Assembly: GCA_947499715.1 (NCBI GenBank)
Contig: CANMPL010000004.1
Span: 248,001 to 312,000, forward strand
Origin: an uncultured Paracoccaceae bacterium
GTDB taxonomy: Bacteria > Pseudomonadota > Alphaproteobacteria > Rhodobacterales > Rhodobacteraceae
Length of the DNA stretch: 64,000 nucleotides
Direction: 5' to 3'
Part shown: in pieces, positions 8,850 through 18,128 of the stretch
Layout: each line of letters begins with the position of its first letter
Position numbering within the stretch: the first letter of the stretch is position 1
The notes under the pieces: model-generated
What the model was told of the DNA's origin: nothing
The model's database searches: none
What the model saw: the letters and a program-made list of their open reading frames with translations, nothing else
Translations under genes and position numbers: made by a program

Positions 8850-10402
8850 GCCGCGCAGCCCACCTCCGAGCCCTTGAAATGGTAGAGAAAGCCGCGGCAA
8901 GTGCGGCGGCTGGCGGTGGCGAGAAGGCCCGGGCGCGGCATGTGAGCCGGGGCAAGATGCTGCCACGGGACCGCGTGGCGAACCTGCTGGACCCCGGCAG
9001 CGCGTTTCTGGAAATAGGCGCAACGGCGGCGCATGGAATGTATGACGGGGCCGCCCCTTGCGCGGGTGTCATTGCGGGGATCGGAACAGTCTCGGGCGTG
9101 CAGGTCATGGTGGTCTGTAACGACGCCACGGTCAAAGGCGGCACCTATTACCCGATGACCGTCAAAAAGCATCTGCGCGCGCAAGAAATCGCGGAAAAGT
9201 GTGAATTACCATGTGTTTATCTGGTGGATTCGGGCGGGGCCAACCTGCCCAACCAAGACGAGGTTTTCCCCGATCGCGACCACTTTGGCCGCATCTTTTA
9301 CAATCAGGCCCAGATGTCCGCAAAGGGCATTCCGCAAATCGCGGTGGTCATGGGATCCTGCACGGCGGGCGGGGCCTATGTGCCGGCGATGGCTGATGTG
9401 TCGATCATCGTGCGTGACCAAGGCACGATCTTTCTGGCCGGGCCCCCGCTGGTCAAAGCCGCCACCGGAGAGGTCGTCACAGCCGAGGATTTAGGCGGCG
9501 GCGAGGTGCACACGCGCCTGTCGGGCGTGGCGGATTATCTGGCCGAAGATGACGCCCATGCGCTGGCGCTCGCCCGGCAGGCGGTTGCAAATTGCAACGT
9601 GAAATCTATAGGAAATAACAGGTTATCGCCCGAAGCTCCTGCGGTTGATCCGGACACTTTGTTTGATGTCATCCCTGCGGATTTGCGCACGCCTTATGAT
9701 ATTCGAGAGGTCATTAAACGGATCGTGGACGGGTCACGCTTTGATGAATTCAAGGCGCGATTTGGTGAAACGCTGGCGACGGGATTTGCCCATATTGACG
9801 GCTGGCCCTGCGGGATTGTGGCCAATAATGGGGTGCTGTTCTCGGAAGCGGCGCAGAAGGGTGCCCACTTTGTAGAGCTTTGTTCACAAAGGAAAATCCC
9901 GCTGATCTTTCTGCAAAATATCACCGGTTTCATGGTGGGGCAGAAATACGAAAACGAAGGCATCGCCCGGCATGGCGCCAAGATGGTCACAGCGGTTGCC
10001 ACAACACAGGTGCCCAAGATCACCATGGTGGTTGGCGGATCCTACGGGGCTGGAAATTATGGCATGGCGGGAAGGGCTTATGGCCCGGAATTCATGTGGT
10101 CCTGGCCCACGTCCCGCACCGCGGTGATGGGCGGTGAACAGGCCGCAGGGGTGCTGGCCACGGTCAAACGTGACGCGATGGAACGCGCCGGGCAGGATTG
10201 GTCTGCCGAAGAGGAAGCGGCGTTCAAGCAGCCCACAATTGATATGTTCGAAGAACAATCGCACCCGCTTTATGCCAGTGCGCGGCTTTGGGACGACGGC
10301 ATTGTCGACCCGCGCAAATCCCGCGCGGTGCTGGCGCTGTCACTGGCGGCGGCGATGAACCGCGAAATTAAGGACACACAGTTCGGTGTGTTTCGCATGT
10401 GA
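8846..10402 (+). CDS. mccB: Methylcrotonyl-CoA carboxylase, carboxyltransferase (beta) subunit
   Basis: Transfers carboxyl from biotin to 3-methylcrotonyl-CoA, giving 3-methylglutaconyl-CoA. 518 residues with both crotonase-like halves: [20 protein letters not shown] near the N terminus, [16 protein letters not shown] and [20 protein letters not shown] further on. The start at 8846 overlaps the preceding stop (ATGA) and has AGAGGGA upstream. The family is usually a little longer at the N terminus (about 15 residues), so the true start could differ, although upstream sequence in this frame does not look like the family. Works with mccA, 155 bases downstream. Confidence 0.94.
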   Translation: MSRAAHLRALEMVEKAAASAAAGGGEKARARHVSRGKMLPRDRVANLLDPGSAFLEIGATAAHGMYDGAAPCAGVIAGIGTVSGVQVMVVCNDATVKGGTYYPMTVKKHLRAQEIAEKCELPCVYLVDSGGANLPNQDEVFPDRDHFGRIFYNQAQMSAKGIPQIAVVMGSCTAGGAYVPAMADVSIIVRDQGTIFLAGPPLVKAATGEVVTAEDLGGGEVHTRLSGVADYLAEDDAHALALARQAVANCNVKSIGNNRLSPEAPAVDPDTLFDVIPADLRTPYDIREVIKRIVDGSRFDEFKARFGETLATGFAHIDGWPCGIVANNGVLFSEAAQKGAHFVELCSQRKIPLIFLQNITGFMVGQKYENEGIARHGAKMVTAVATTQVPKITMVVGGSYGAGNYGMAGRAYGPEFMWSWPTSRTAVMGGEQAAGVLATVKRDAMERAGQDWSAEEEAAFKQPTIDMFEEQSHPLYASARLWDDGIVDPRKSRAVLALSLAAAMNREIKDTQFGVFRM

Positions 10403-10410
10403 ACAAATGA

Positions 10411-10446
10411 TGCAGAACCCATACACAACCCATGCACAACCCATGC
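10411..10446 (+). repeat. 36-bp phased repeat element, copy 1 (three 11-bp units)
   Basis: Between mccB and mccA lie three abutting 11-bp units: CAGAACCCATA (10413-10423), CACAACCCATG (10424-10434) and CACAACCCATG (10435-10445), flanked by TG and C. A copy in the opposite orientation lies at 55561-55596 upstream of soxD, with 32 of 36 positions identical. The four differences fall only at positions 8 and 11 of units 1 and 2. Eleven bases is about one helical turn, as in multi-site protein-binding regions. Function unknown. Confidence 0.75.
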
Positions 10447-10451
10447 GCATC

Positions 10452-10522
10452 AAAGTCCTAACGCCGGTAAACCATGTTCCGTTAAGATATCCGATGCGGC
10501 GTTTACCGCTTGGTAGGACTTT
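10452..10522 (+). promoter_or_regulatory. Long interrupted hairpin in the mccA leader
   Basis: AAAGTCCTA (10452-10460) pairs with TAGGACTTT (10514-10522) and, nested inside, CGGTAAAC (10465-10472) pairs with GTTTACCG (10501-10508). This gives 17 pairs in two perfect blocks with a small internal loop and a 28-base apical loop. It ends 35 bases before the mccA ATG and has no T-run. It may be a structured leader or a pair of operator half-sites; no known riboswitch class is recognised. Confidence 0.55.
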
Positions 10523-10557
10523 CCGGCATGTCAGGGCGATTGCGGGGAGAGTTTTTC

Positions 10558-12486
10558 ATGTTCGCTAGGATTCTGATTGCCAACCGAGGCGAGATTGCGT
10601 GCCGGGTGATCGACACGGCCCGCGCACTTGGGGTGGAAACCGTCGCCGTCTATTCGGATGCGGATGCAAATGCGCGGCATGTGGCCCTTGCCGACCACGT
10701 CGTGCGACTTGGCCCGGCACCGGTCGCAGAAAGCTATCTGCGCGGTGATTTGATCATTCAGGCGGCGCTGGACACGGGCGCAGAGGCGATCCATCCGGGT
10801 TATGGGTTTCTGTCAGAGAATCCCGACTTTGTTGAAGCGGTGGACGCGGCCGGTTTGGTGTTTATCGGGCCATCGGCAGAGGCCATTCGGGCGATGGGGT
10901 TGAAAGATGCGGCCAAAGCCTTGATGGCAGAGGCTGGCGTGCCGGTTGTGCCGGGCTATCAGGGTGCGGATCAGACGCCAGAGGTGCTGGCATCCGAGGC
11001 TGAAAAGATCGGGTATCCGGTTTTGATCAAGGCTGTGGCGGGCGGCGGTGGCAAGGGGATGCGGCTTGTCACGGGGCCACAAATTTTCGGCGAAAATTTG
11101 GACAGCGCCAAGGCCGAGGCGCGCAGCGCGTTTGGCAATGACCGGGTTTTGATCGAGAAATACATTGAGCACCCCCGCCATATCGAGGTGCAGGTCTTTG
11201 GTGATGGCACGGATGCGGTGCATCTGTTTGAGCGTGATTGTTCGCTACAACGGCGGCACCAGAAAGTGATTGAGGAAGCGCCTGCGCCGGGAATGACGGA
11301 ACCGGTGCGCAAGGCGATGGGCGATGCCGCGGTCAAGGCTGCCCGCGCGATTGGCTATGCTGGGGCGGGCACGGTGGAATTTATCGTCGACGGGGCAGGT
11401 GGGCCGCGCCCTGACGGGTTTTGGTTCATGGAGATGAACACAAGGTTGCAAGTCGAACACCCTGTCACCGAAGCCATCACCGGTGTGGATCTGGTGGCCT
11501 GGCAGTTGCGGGTCGCGGCCGGAGAGGCCATGCCACTTGGTCAGGATGATCTGAAGATCAACGGTCATGCGTTCGAGGCGAGGGTCTATGCAGAGGATGT
11601 GCCTGCGGGCTTTTTGCCTGCCACGGGGCGGATCGCTCATTTGTCGTTTCCGACGTCATCGCGGGTGGATAGCGGTGTGCAGGCGGGTGATGAGATTTCG
11701 CCGTGGTATGACCCGATGATTGCCAAGGTGACCTGTCACGGGCCAGATCGCGCCACGGCGTTGCGGCACTTGGCCGAGGCGCTTGAGGACACGCAGGTCG
11801 CGGGGACGGTCACGAATTTGGGTTTTTTGCAGCGGTTGGCGCGTCATCCAAGGTTGGTGTCGGGCGATGTGGAAACAGGGCTGATCGGAGAAGATCTTGA
11901 TGCTTTGGCGGCCGCGCCAAGCGCTGATCCGGGCAGGGTCGCATATGGCGCACTTTGCGCGGAGGGTCTGGACCGGGCGGGCCCGGTGGCTGGGTTCACG
12001 CTTTGGGCGCCGTTGCGGCAGTCGGTTACCGTCACGGTTGCGGGTCAGGATATCGCGGTTGGCTTGACGGTTTGCGAAGGTGGCTGGCAGGCGGATGTTG
12101 AGGGGGCAGAGATCGCGCTGCGCCAAAGGGCCGGGGCATTTTTTGCAGATGGGCGGCGGATGCCAAAGGCGCATGTCGATGCGGGCGAGGTCACGTTGTT
12201 TGGGCCAGACCCGCTGGTGATTGGGCTGCCGGATCCTGTGGCGCGTGCCGCGACCCAGGCGGGGGGTGACGCTGTGCTGGCCCCGATGCCGGGTCTGATA
12301 CAAGAGGTGGCGGTGGCGCCGGGGGACGTGGTCTCGCAAGGTCAGCGGATGGTCGTGCTGGAGGCGATGAAGATGGAACATGTCTTGCGCAGCCCGCGCA
12401 GCGGTGTGGTGGCAGAGGTCTTTGCCGCGGCCGGTGGTCAGGTTGTGGCGGGCGCACCGCTGGTGACATTGGAGGTTGAGACATGA
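10558..12486 (+). CDS. mccA: Methylcrotonyl-CoA carboxylase, biotin-containing (alpha) subunit
   Basis: Carboxylates its own biotin using ATP and bicarbonate and hands the carboxyl to MccB. 642 residues: biotin carboxylase N-domain (FARILIANRGEIACRVI), ATP-grasp domain with the glycine-rich KAVAGGGGKGMR, the FMEMNTRLQVEHPVTE motif, and a C-terminal biotinyl domain with EAMKMEH, biotin on K605. The ATG at 10558 starts exactly at the family N terminus. The biotin is presumably attached by the BirA encoded at 36982. A 155-base leader carries a repeat element and a hairpin. The stop overlaps the GST-like gene (ATGA). Confidence 0.95.
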   Translation: MFARILIANRGEIACRVIDTARALGVETVAVYSDADANARHVALADHVVRLGPAPVAESYLRGDLIIQAALDTGAEAIHPGYGFLSENPDFVEAVDAAGLVFIGPSAEAIRAMGLKDAAKALMAEAGVPVVPGYQGADQTPEVLASEAEKIGYPVLIKAVAGGGGKGMRLVTGPQIFGENLDSAKAEARSAFGNDRVLIEKYIEHPRHIEVQVFGDGTDAVHLFERDCSLQRRHQKVIEEAPAPGMTEPVRKAMGDAAVKAARAIGYAGAGTVEFIVDGAGGPRPDGFWFMEMNTRLQVEHPVTEAITGVDLVAWQLRVAAGEAMPLGQDDLKINGHAFEARVYAEDVPAGFLPATGRIAHLSFPTSSRVDSGVQAGDEISPWYDPMIAKVTCHGPDRATALRHLAEALEDTQVAGTVTNLGFLQRLARHPRLVSGDVETGLIGEDLDALAAAPSADPGRVAYGALCAEGLDRAGPVAGFTLWAPLRQSVTVTVAGQDIAVGLTVCEGGWQADVEGAEIALRQRAGAFFADGRRMPKAHVDAGEVTLFGPDPLVIGLPDPVARAATQAGGDAVLAPMPGLIQEVAVAPGDVVSQGQRMVVLEAMKMEHVLRSPRSGVVAEVFAAAGGQVVAGAPLVTLEVET

Positions 12487-13133
12487 TCCGGTTGCATCAT
12501 TGCCCCGGCACCCGGTCGATGCGGGTGCTGTGGCTGCTTTATGAATTGGCGGTGGACTTTGATCTGGAGGAATATCCTTTTGACAAGTCCCTGCGTTCAG
12601 AGGCCTATCTGAAGCTGAACCCGGCGGGGCGGGTGCCCGCGCTGGAGTTGGACGGCAAGGTTGTGCGCGAAAGCGGGGCGATGATTCAGATCCTGTGCGC
12701 AAGGTTTGATCCGCGCGGGCTGGGGCGGCCATTGGGCCACGCGGACCATGTGGCCTGGCTGGATTGGATCCACTTTGCCGAGACGATCAGTGCGCATTGC
12801 GCCAATCTGACCCAGCAGCATGTGATGCTGCGCGAGGATCATATGCGCTCACCCATCATCATGAAGCTGGAAGCGGCGCGGCTGGGCAAGACGCTGGAGG
12901 CGATTGAGGCCACGATTGCGGGGGATTATCTGCTGAAGTCGGGGTTCTCGGCGGCGGATGTGGCAGTGGGGCAGGCGGTCTATATGGCCAAGCATTTTGT
13001 GCATCTGGAGGCCACGCCAAAGGTGGCTGCGTGGTTTGCGCGTTTGCAGGGGCGCGAGGCGTATCAGGCGGCCTTGCCGGAGGGGCGCGGGTTGTACGAC
13101 CGCGCATTCTACGCACCATGGGTGATCACGTGA
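12483..13133 (+). CDS. Glutathione S-transferase family protein
   Basis: 216-residue protein with an N-terminal thioredoxin-fold GST domain (LHHCPGTRSMRVLWLLYEL, then NPAGRVPALELDG and ESGAMIQIL at the glutathione-binding segment) and an all-helical C-terminal domain with AADVAVG. It overlaps mccA by four bases and precedes mvaB, so it is co-transcribed with the leucine pathway. The substrate is unknown; conjugation or isomerisation of a reactive pathway intermediate is only a guess. Confidence 0.88.
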   Translation: MIRLHHCPGTRSMRVLWLLYELAVDFDLEEYPFDKSLRSEAYLKLNPAGRVPALELDGKVVRESGAMIQILCARFDPRGLGRPLGHADHVAWLDWIHFAETISAHCANLTQQHVMLREDHMRSPIIMKLEAARLGKTLEAIEATIAGDYLLKSGFSAADVAVGQAVYMAKHFVHLEATPKVAAWFARLQGREAYQAALPEGRGLYDRAFYAPWVIT

Positions 13134-13143
13134 GGCCGGGTTG

Positions 13144-13201
13144 GGGGGCTTTGCCCCCGTCCGCAAGCGGACTCCCCCAGGATATTTTGGGCCAAAAGAA
13201 G
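13144..13201 (+). repeat. Two-hairpin intergenic repeat, copy 1
   Basis: 58-bp element of hairpin GGGGGC-TTT-GCCCCC, hairpin GTCCGC-AA-GCGGAC, then a conserved tail CTCCCCCAGGATATTTT and GGCCAAAAGAAG. A second copy is at 22783-22841 with the second stem changed on both arms so that pairing is kept. It fills the gap between the GST-like gene and mvaB and ends 11 bases before the mvaB start. Confidence 0.75.
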
Positions 13202-13212
13202 CGAGGGACGGC

Positions 13213-14085
13213 GTGAGCTTTGTGACATTGCACGAGGTTGGGCCACGCGACGGGTTGCAGAATGAGCCCGGCGTGATTGCGGTGGCTGACCGGGTGGCGC
13301 TGATTGATGCTTTGGCAGCGGCGGGGTTGCGGCAGATCGAGGTTGGGTCCTTTGTCAGCCCCAAATGGGTGCCGCAGATGGCGCGGACGGATGAGGTGAT
13401 GGCGGCGCTGAAGCCGGGGCCGTGCTATGCGGTGTTGGTGCCCAATATGCGGGGCTGGGACGGGTTTGCGGCGGCCGCGCGGCAAGGGGATTACAAGGTT
13501 GCGGTCTTTGTGGCGGCGACGGAAGGGTTCAGCCGGGCGAATCTAAACTGCTCTGTGGCGGACAGTCTGGAGCGGGCGGCACCGGTCATTGCGGCGGCCA
13601 AGACTGCGGGGGTGGCTGTGCGTGGATATGTCTCTTGCGTCACTGATTGCCCCTATGAGGGCCGCGTCGCGCCGGGGCAGGTGGCCGATGTGGCCGCAAG
13701 GCTGATGGCGCTGGGCGTTGGTGAGGTGTCATTGGGAGAGACCATCGGCAAGGGAGACCCGGAGCGGGTCGCAAAGATGTTGGATGCGGTGGCGGATGTC
13801 GTGCCGGTCACAGCCCTTGCGGGACATTTCCACGACACGGGCGGGCAGGCGCTGGCACATATTCAGGTGGCACTTGAGAAGGGTTTGCGCAATTTTGACG
13901 CCGCCGCGGGCGGTTTGGGCGGTTGTCCCTATGCGCCGGGCGCACCGGGGAATGTTGCCACCGAAGCGGTTGTCGCCATGCTGCACGGGATGGGGTTTGA
14001 GACCGGTGTCGACATAGCAAAGCTGGCGCGGGCGGCGGAGATGGCAAACGCGCTGAGAGGGGGCAGAGATGTTGGTCAGGGTTGA
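13213..14085 (+). CDS. mvaB: Hydroxymethylglutaryl-CoA lyase
   Basis: Splits HMG-CoA into acetoacetate and acetyl-CoA, the last step of leucine breakdown. 290 residues, TIM-barrel HMGL-like family. LHEVGPRDGLQNE at the N terminus holds the catalytic Arg and metal-binding Asp, HFHDTGGQAL the metal His pair, and GCPYAPGAPGNVATE the signature Cys loop. The GTG at 13213 follows a GAGGGA ribosome-binding site and starts at the family N terminus; the in-frame reading upstream is repeat DNA. Its end overlaps the hydratase gene by 17 bases. Confidence 0.95.
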   Translation: MSFVTLHEVGPRDGLQNEPGVIAVADRVALIDALAAAGLRQIEVGSFVSPKWVPQMARTDEVMAALKPGPCYAVLVPNMRGWDGFAAAARQGDYKVAVFVAATEGFSRANLNCSVADSLERAAPVIAAAKTAGVAVRGYVSCVTDCPYEGRVAPGQVADVAARLMALGVGEVSLGETIGKGDPERVAKMLDAVADVVPVTALAGHFHDTGGQALAHIQVALEKGLRNFDAAAGGLGGCPYAPGAPGNVATEAVVAMLHGMGFETGVDIAKLARAAEMANALRGGRDVGQG

Positions 14086-14845
14086 GGTGGACGCACGCGG
14101 GGTGGCGGTAATGACGCTGGCGCGGGCAGAGAAACACAACGCGATGTCTGCCGATCTGATCGCGGATTTAGATCATGCGGCCAAAGGCTTGGCGGGTGAT
14201 GATGATGTGCGCGTCGTGGTGCTGGCCGCTGATGGGCCGACCTTTTGCGCAGGTGGCGATCTGGGCTGGATGCGCGACCAGATGGCGGCGGATGCGGCAA
14301 CCCGCAGGGCCGCGGCAGAGGCGCTTGCGGGCATGCTGGGCCGGTTGAACGCCTTGCCCAAACCACTGATTGGCCGGGTGCAGGGCAATGCCTTTGGCGG
14401 CGGCGTCGGGTTGGCTTGCGTCTGCGATGTGGCGGTGGCCGTGGACAGCGCGCGGTTTGGCCTGACAGAGACGGCACTGGGGCTGATCCCCGCGACCATC
14501 GGGCCCTATGTGGTGGCACGGATGGGTGAGGCAAAAGCAAGGCGGGTGTTCATGTCATCGCGCCGGTTTGACGCGCCCGAGGCGCAAGAGCTGGGGATTA
14601 TTGCGCGCGCCGTGCCAGCAGATCGTTTGGATGCGGCGGTGGAAGCCGAAGTCGCGCCCTATCTGGCCTGTGCACCCGGCGCTGTGGCCGCGGCAAAGGC
14701 GCTGGCGCAACGCTTGGGCGGTGGCATCAGCCCCGAAGCGGTGGCCCATTCGATTGATGCCTTGATCGCGCAATGGGAGGGCGATGAGGCGGCAGAGGGA
14801 ATTGCGGCCTTCTTTGATAAGCGCAAACCGCGCTGGACGGTCTAA
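14069..14845 (+). CDS. liuC: Methylglutaconyl-CoA hydratase (enoyl-CoA hydratase family)
   Basis: Crotonase-fold enzyme, 258 residues, predicted to hydrate 3-methylglutaconyl-CoA to HMG-CoA. The oxyanion/CoA motif FCAGGDLGWMRDQM resembles the FSAGADLNWM pattern of LiuC-type hydratases, more than generic fatty-acid hydratases. GNAFGGGVGLACVCDVAVA is the second oxyanion motif. Position at the end of ivd-mccB-mccA-mvaB fills the one missing step of the pathway. The start overlaps mvaB by 17 bases. The family assignment is firm; the exact substrate is from context. Confidence 0.9.
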   Translation: MLVRVEVDARGVAVMTLARAEKHNAMSADLIADLDHAAKGLAGDDDVRVVVLAADGPTFCAGGDLGWMRDQMAADAATRRAAAEALAGMLGRLNALPKPLIGRVQGNAFGGGVGLACVCDVAVAVDSARFGLTETALGLIPATIGPYVVARMGEAKARRVFMSSRRFDAPEAQELGIIARAVPADRLDAAVEAEVAPYLACAPGAVAAAKALAQRLGGGISPEAVAHSIDALIAQWEGDEAAEGIAAFFDKRKPRWTV

Positions 14846-14970
14846 AACAGGTGCGGAAAACCGTCGCAATAGGCGTGCCAGCCGTTGACCCCCACAAGCC
14901 CGCCGGGTAAGTGTCGGCCCTAAGATGGTGCAGGTTCGCCACCGCACCGCTTTGGGAAAGGATACCCCCC

Positions 14971-15336
14971 GTGCAAGAACTTGCCACGCAATACCTGCCG
15001 ATCATGATTTTTCTGGGCCTTGCCATTGGCTTGGGCCTGATCCTGATCCTTGCTGCCGCGGTCGTTGCCGTGCGCAACCCCGACCCCGAAAAGGTCAGCG
15101 CCTATGAGTGCGGATTTAACGCCTTTGATGATGCGCGGATGAAGTTTGACGTGCGGTTCTACCTTGTGTCGATCCTGTTCATCATTTTTGACCTTGAGGT
15201 CGCGTTCCTGTTCCCATGGGCGGTCGCGTTCCAGGACATCAGCATGGTGGGTTTCTGGTCGATGATGGTGTTCCTTGCGGTGCTGACCATCGGCTTTGCC
15301 TATGAATGGAAAAAGGGCGCGCTTGAGTGGGAATGA
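14971..15336 (+). CDS. nuoA: NADH-quinone oxidoreductase subunit A
   Basis: Membrane subunit of complex I near the quinone site. 121 residues from the GTG at 14971, with three transmembrane helices (about 9-31, 66-88, 93-113) and the conserved [12 protein letters not shown] loop. An in-frame upstream ATG (14911) would add an atypical extension. Unusually, the next gene is not nuoB but an opposing diguanylate cyclase gene whose end is 28 bases away. The remaining nuo genes start 1.6 kb downstream. Confidence 0.95.
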   Translation: MQELATQYLPIMIFLGLAIGLGLILILAAAVVAVRNPDPEKVSAYECGFNAFDDARMKFDVRFYLVSILFIIFDLEVAFLFPWAVAFQDISMVGFWSMMVFLAVLTIGFAYEWKKGALEWE

Positions 15337-15364
15337 GCCACGCAAACCGTTTCTTTTCAACTAT

Positions 15365-16708
15365 CTAGCTGGCGATTTCCACGGTTGATCCGAACATGAC
15401 CGGGGCCGTGCTGCGCGAACGTTTGGCCTGATACATCGCCTCGTCAGCGTTATCCATTAGCTTATCCCATGCCGCGCCCGGTTCGGCCAGCGCGATCCCA
15501 ATAGAAGCGCCGGTGACGATGCTGACATCGCCGTTTCTGATCGGGCGTTCGGATCGCTGGGCAAACCTTTTTGCCACCGCATGGGCCGCAACGGCGGGAT
15601 CGTCGCCGATGACAAGGCAGACGAATTCATCGCCGCCCATTCGGGCCACATGATCCTGCGCACGCACCGAAGAGATCAGACGCTTGGCCGTCACAACAAT
15701 GGCCGCATCGCCGACGGCGTGGCCATAGTTATCATTCACTTCCTTAAGCCCGTTCATATCCAGATTGAGCAGTGCTGCGCGCCCATCGGTCAGGGCAGAC
15801 TGCACCTCAGGCAATGCGGCCACATCCGCCAGCCCGTTGCGATTCAGAACGCCGGTCATGGGATCGGTGCGGGCTGACAGCCGTTCCGTCAGATAGTCGC
15901 GGGCTTGCTGCGCCGATACGCGACCCGCAATCAAACTCCCTACCAGCAGCAAAAGCGCGACCATCGCGACAATGGGTGCCACCTGCTTCATCAGGGTGGG
16001 GCCGGGACGTGGCGGTTGCCAGACCAACTGACCAAAAGCTTGCCCGTTGATGTCAACAAGACGCAGGGCCGATGACGGATCTGTTGCCAGATCAAGTGGC
16101 GCAATCGACATGCCGTCAATCAGCAGGTCATGCGCCAAAAAACCGGGATCGAGCCACCGCAGGCCGATGAAGAGGGGCATTTCGGTGGGCGAGAGCGCGG
16201 CGACATCGTCAGGTTGTATCCGGCCGACAGAGACGGCGGCCACCTCATCATCCACGCTTATTAGGCCGGAAACCTGAAAATAGGGGCTCAGCGGTTGATC
16301 AGTGATGAGGGGCGTGATGGTCGCGACAATGGAGGGTTCGACAAATTCCAAATCCGATTGATACACGTCTGGACCATAGGCATGGGTGACCTGTTTGTCG
16401 GCGTTCAGCAGGTAGATCATATCAAATGATGGGCTATCTGCGGCACCGCCGCCCAGATTGTCATAAAGCGCATCATCATCGGCAGCCAGATACCAATCAT
16501 AGGCCGATTCCCAATTGGCGTAGTCTGCTGAGATTGTGGCGTTTGCCAAAACCACTCCGTCAACCGCATGGGCCACACGCTTTTGCACCTCTGCCGCTGC
16601 GATCTTGTCGGTTTGGGCGGCGATCCAGAATAGCAAGCACACGACCGTTGCGAGCGCGGTCACAGCCGTTAGCAGGCTGGTCAGAAATATCTTTAACGGC
16701 ACCGACAC
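15365..16708 (-). CDS. Membrane diguanylate cyclase with CHASE4-like sensor domain
   Basis: 447-residue protein expected to make cyclic di-GMP. Transmembrane helices at about 8-30 and 242-263 flank a periplasmic sensor region whose NWESAYDWY (66-73 area) is typical of CHASE4. The cytoplasmic GGDEF domain spans about 285-440, with the active-site GGDEF at 358-362 and the inhibitory RxxD (R349-D352) intact, so activity and product inhibition are both expected. It lies on the minus strand between nuoA and nuoB, convergent with nuoA and divergent from nuoB. The signal it senses is unknown. Confidence 0.9.
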   Translation of the reverse strand: MSVPLKIFLTSLLTAVTALATVVCLLFWIAAQTDKIAAAEVQKRVAHAVDGVVLANATISADYANWESAYDWYLAADDDALYDNLGGGAADSPSFDMIYLLNADKQVTHAYGPDVYQSDLEFVEPSIVATITPLITDQPLSPYFQVSGLISVDDEVAAVSVGRIQPDDVAALSPTEMPLFIGLRWLDPGFLAHDLLIDGMSIAPLDLATDPSSALRLVDINGQAFGQLVWQPPRPGPTLMKQVAPIVAMVALLLLVGSLIAGRVSAQQARDYLTERLSARTDPMTGVLNRNGLADVAALPEVQSALTDGRAALLNLDMNGLKEVNDNYGHAVGDAAIVVTAKRLISSVRAQDHVARMGGDEFVCLVIGDDPAVAAHAVAKRFAQRSERPIRNGDVSIVTGASIGIALAEPGAAWDKLMDNADEAMYQAKRSRSTAPVMFGSTVEIAS

Positions 16709-16808
16709 AATTCACCGCGCGTTTGCATTCAACGGAACGGCTAGGAAACACCCAAAAAGTTAATGAAATGAAAATTTCCTACAGCAATCGGCAGGATCGG
16801 CAACTTGA

Positions 16809-17474
<666 letters not shown>

Positions 17475-17516
17475 GCGCGGATGAACTGTGCCAAGCGGGG
17501 CGCAGAAAGGAAGAAT

Positions 17517-18122
17517 ATGACCGAAGCATTGCAAGAGCTGGGCAACCATCTGGAGCTAAAGCGCAATGATTGCGTTTTGTCTTGGGACGTCACGCATGAT
17601 GAGCTGACGGTGAATGTCGCGCCGTCAAACCTTGTCGGGTTTGTGGAATTCCTGCGCGACGATCAGGTGTGTCAGTTCAACAGCCTGATTGATATCACGG
17701 CCGTTGATTACCCCACACGGGGCAAGCGGTTTGACGTGATCTATCATTTCCTGAGCATGTATCAGAACCATCGGATCCGCCTGCGGGTTCAGATCCGGGA
17801 AGAGGACATGCTGCCTTCGATCATTTCGGTGCATCCATCGTCGAACTGGTTCGAGCGCGAGATTTTCGACATGTTCGGGATCTTGTTCAGCGGCCACCCT
17901 GATCTGCGCCGGATTTTGACCGACTATGGTTTCCGCGGATATCCGCTGCGCAAGGATTTCCCGACCACCGGTTACACTGAGGTGCGCTATGATGAGGTGC
18001 AAAAGCGGGTGGTCTATGAACCTGTCAGCCTTGTGCAGGAATACCGCCAGTTCGATTTCATGAGCCCTTGGGAGGGTGCCGAATACATCCTGCCCGGTGA
18101 TGAGAAGAAAGAAGGGGCCTAA
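17517..18122 (+). CDS. nuoC: NADH-quinone oxidoreductase subunit C
   Basis: Peripheral-arm subunit (30-kDa family), 201 residues, separate from NuoD as in other alphaproteobacteria. Family motifs are [12 protein letters not shown] and [11 protein letters not shown]. The ATG at 17517 has AGAAAGGA upstream and begins at the family N terminus. The next gene is not nuoD but a sulfotransferase six bases downstream. Confidence 0.96.
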   Translation: MTEALQELGNHLELKRNDCVLSWDVTHDELTVNVAPSNLVGFVEFLRDDQVCQFNSLIDITAVDYPTRGKRFDVIYHFLSMYQNHRIRLRVQIREEDMLPSIISVHPSSNWFEREIFDMFGILFSGHPDLRRILTDYGFRGYPLRKDFPTTGYTEVRYDEVQKRVVYEPVSLVQEYRQFDFMSPWEGAEYILPGDEKKEGA

Positions 18123-18128
18123 GGCCAG

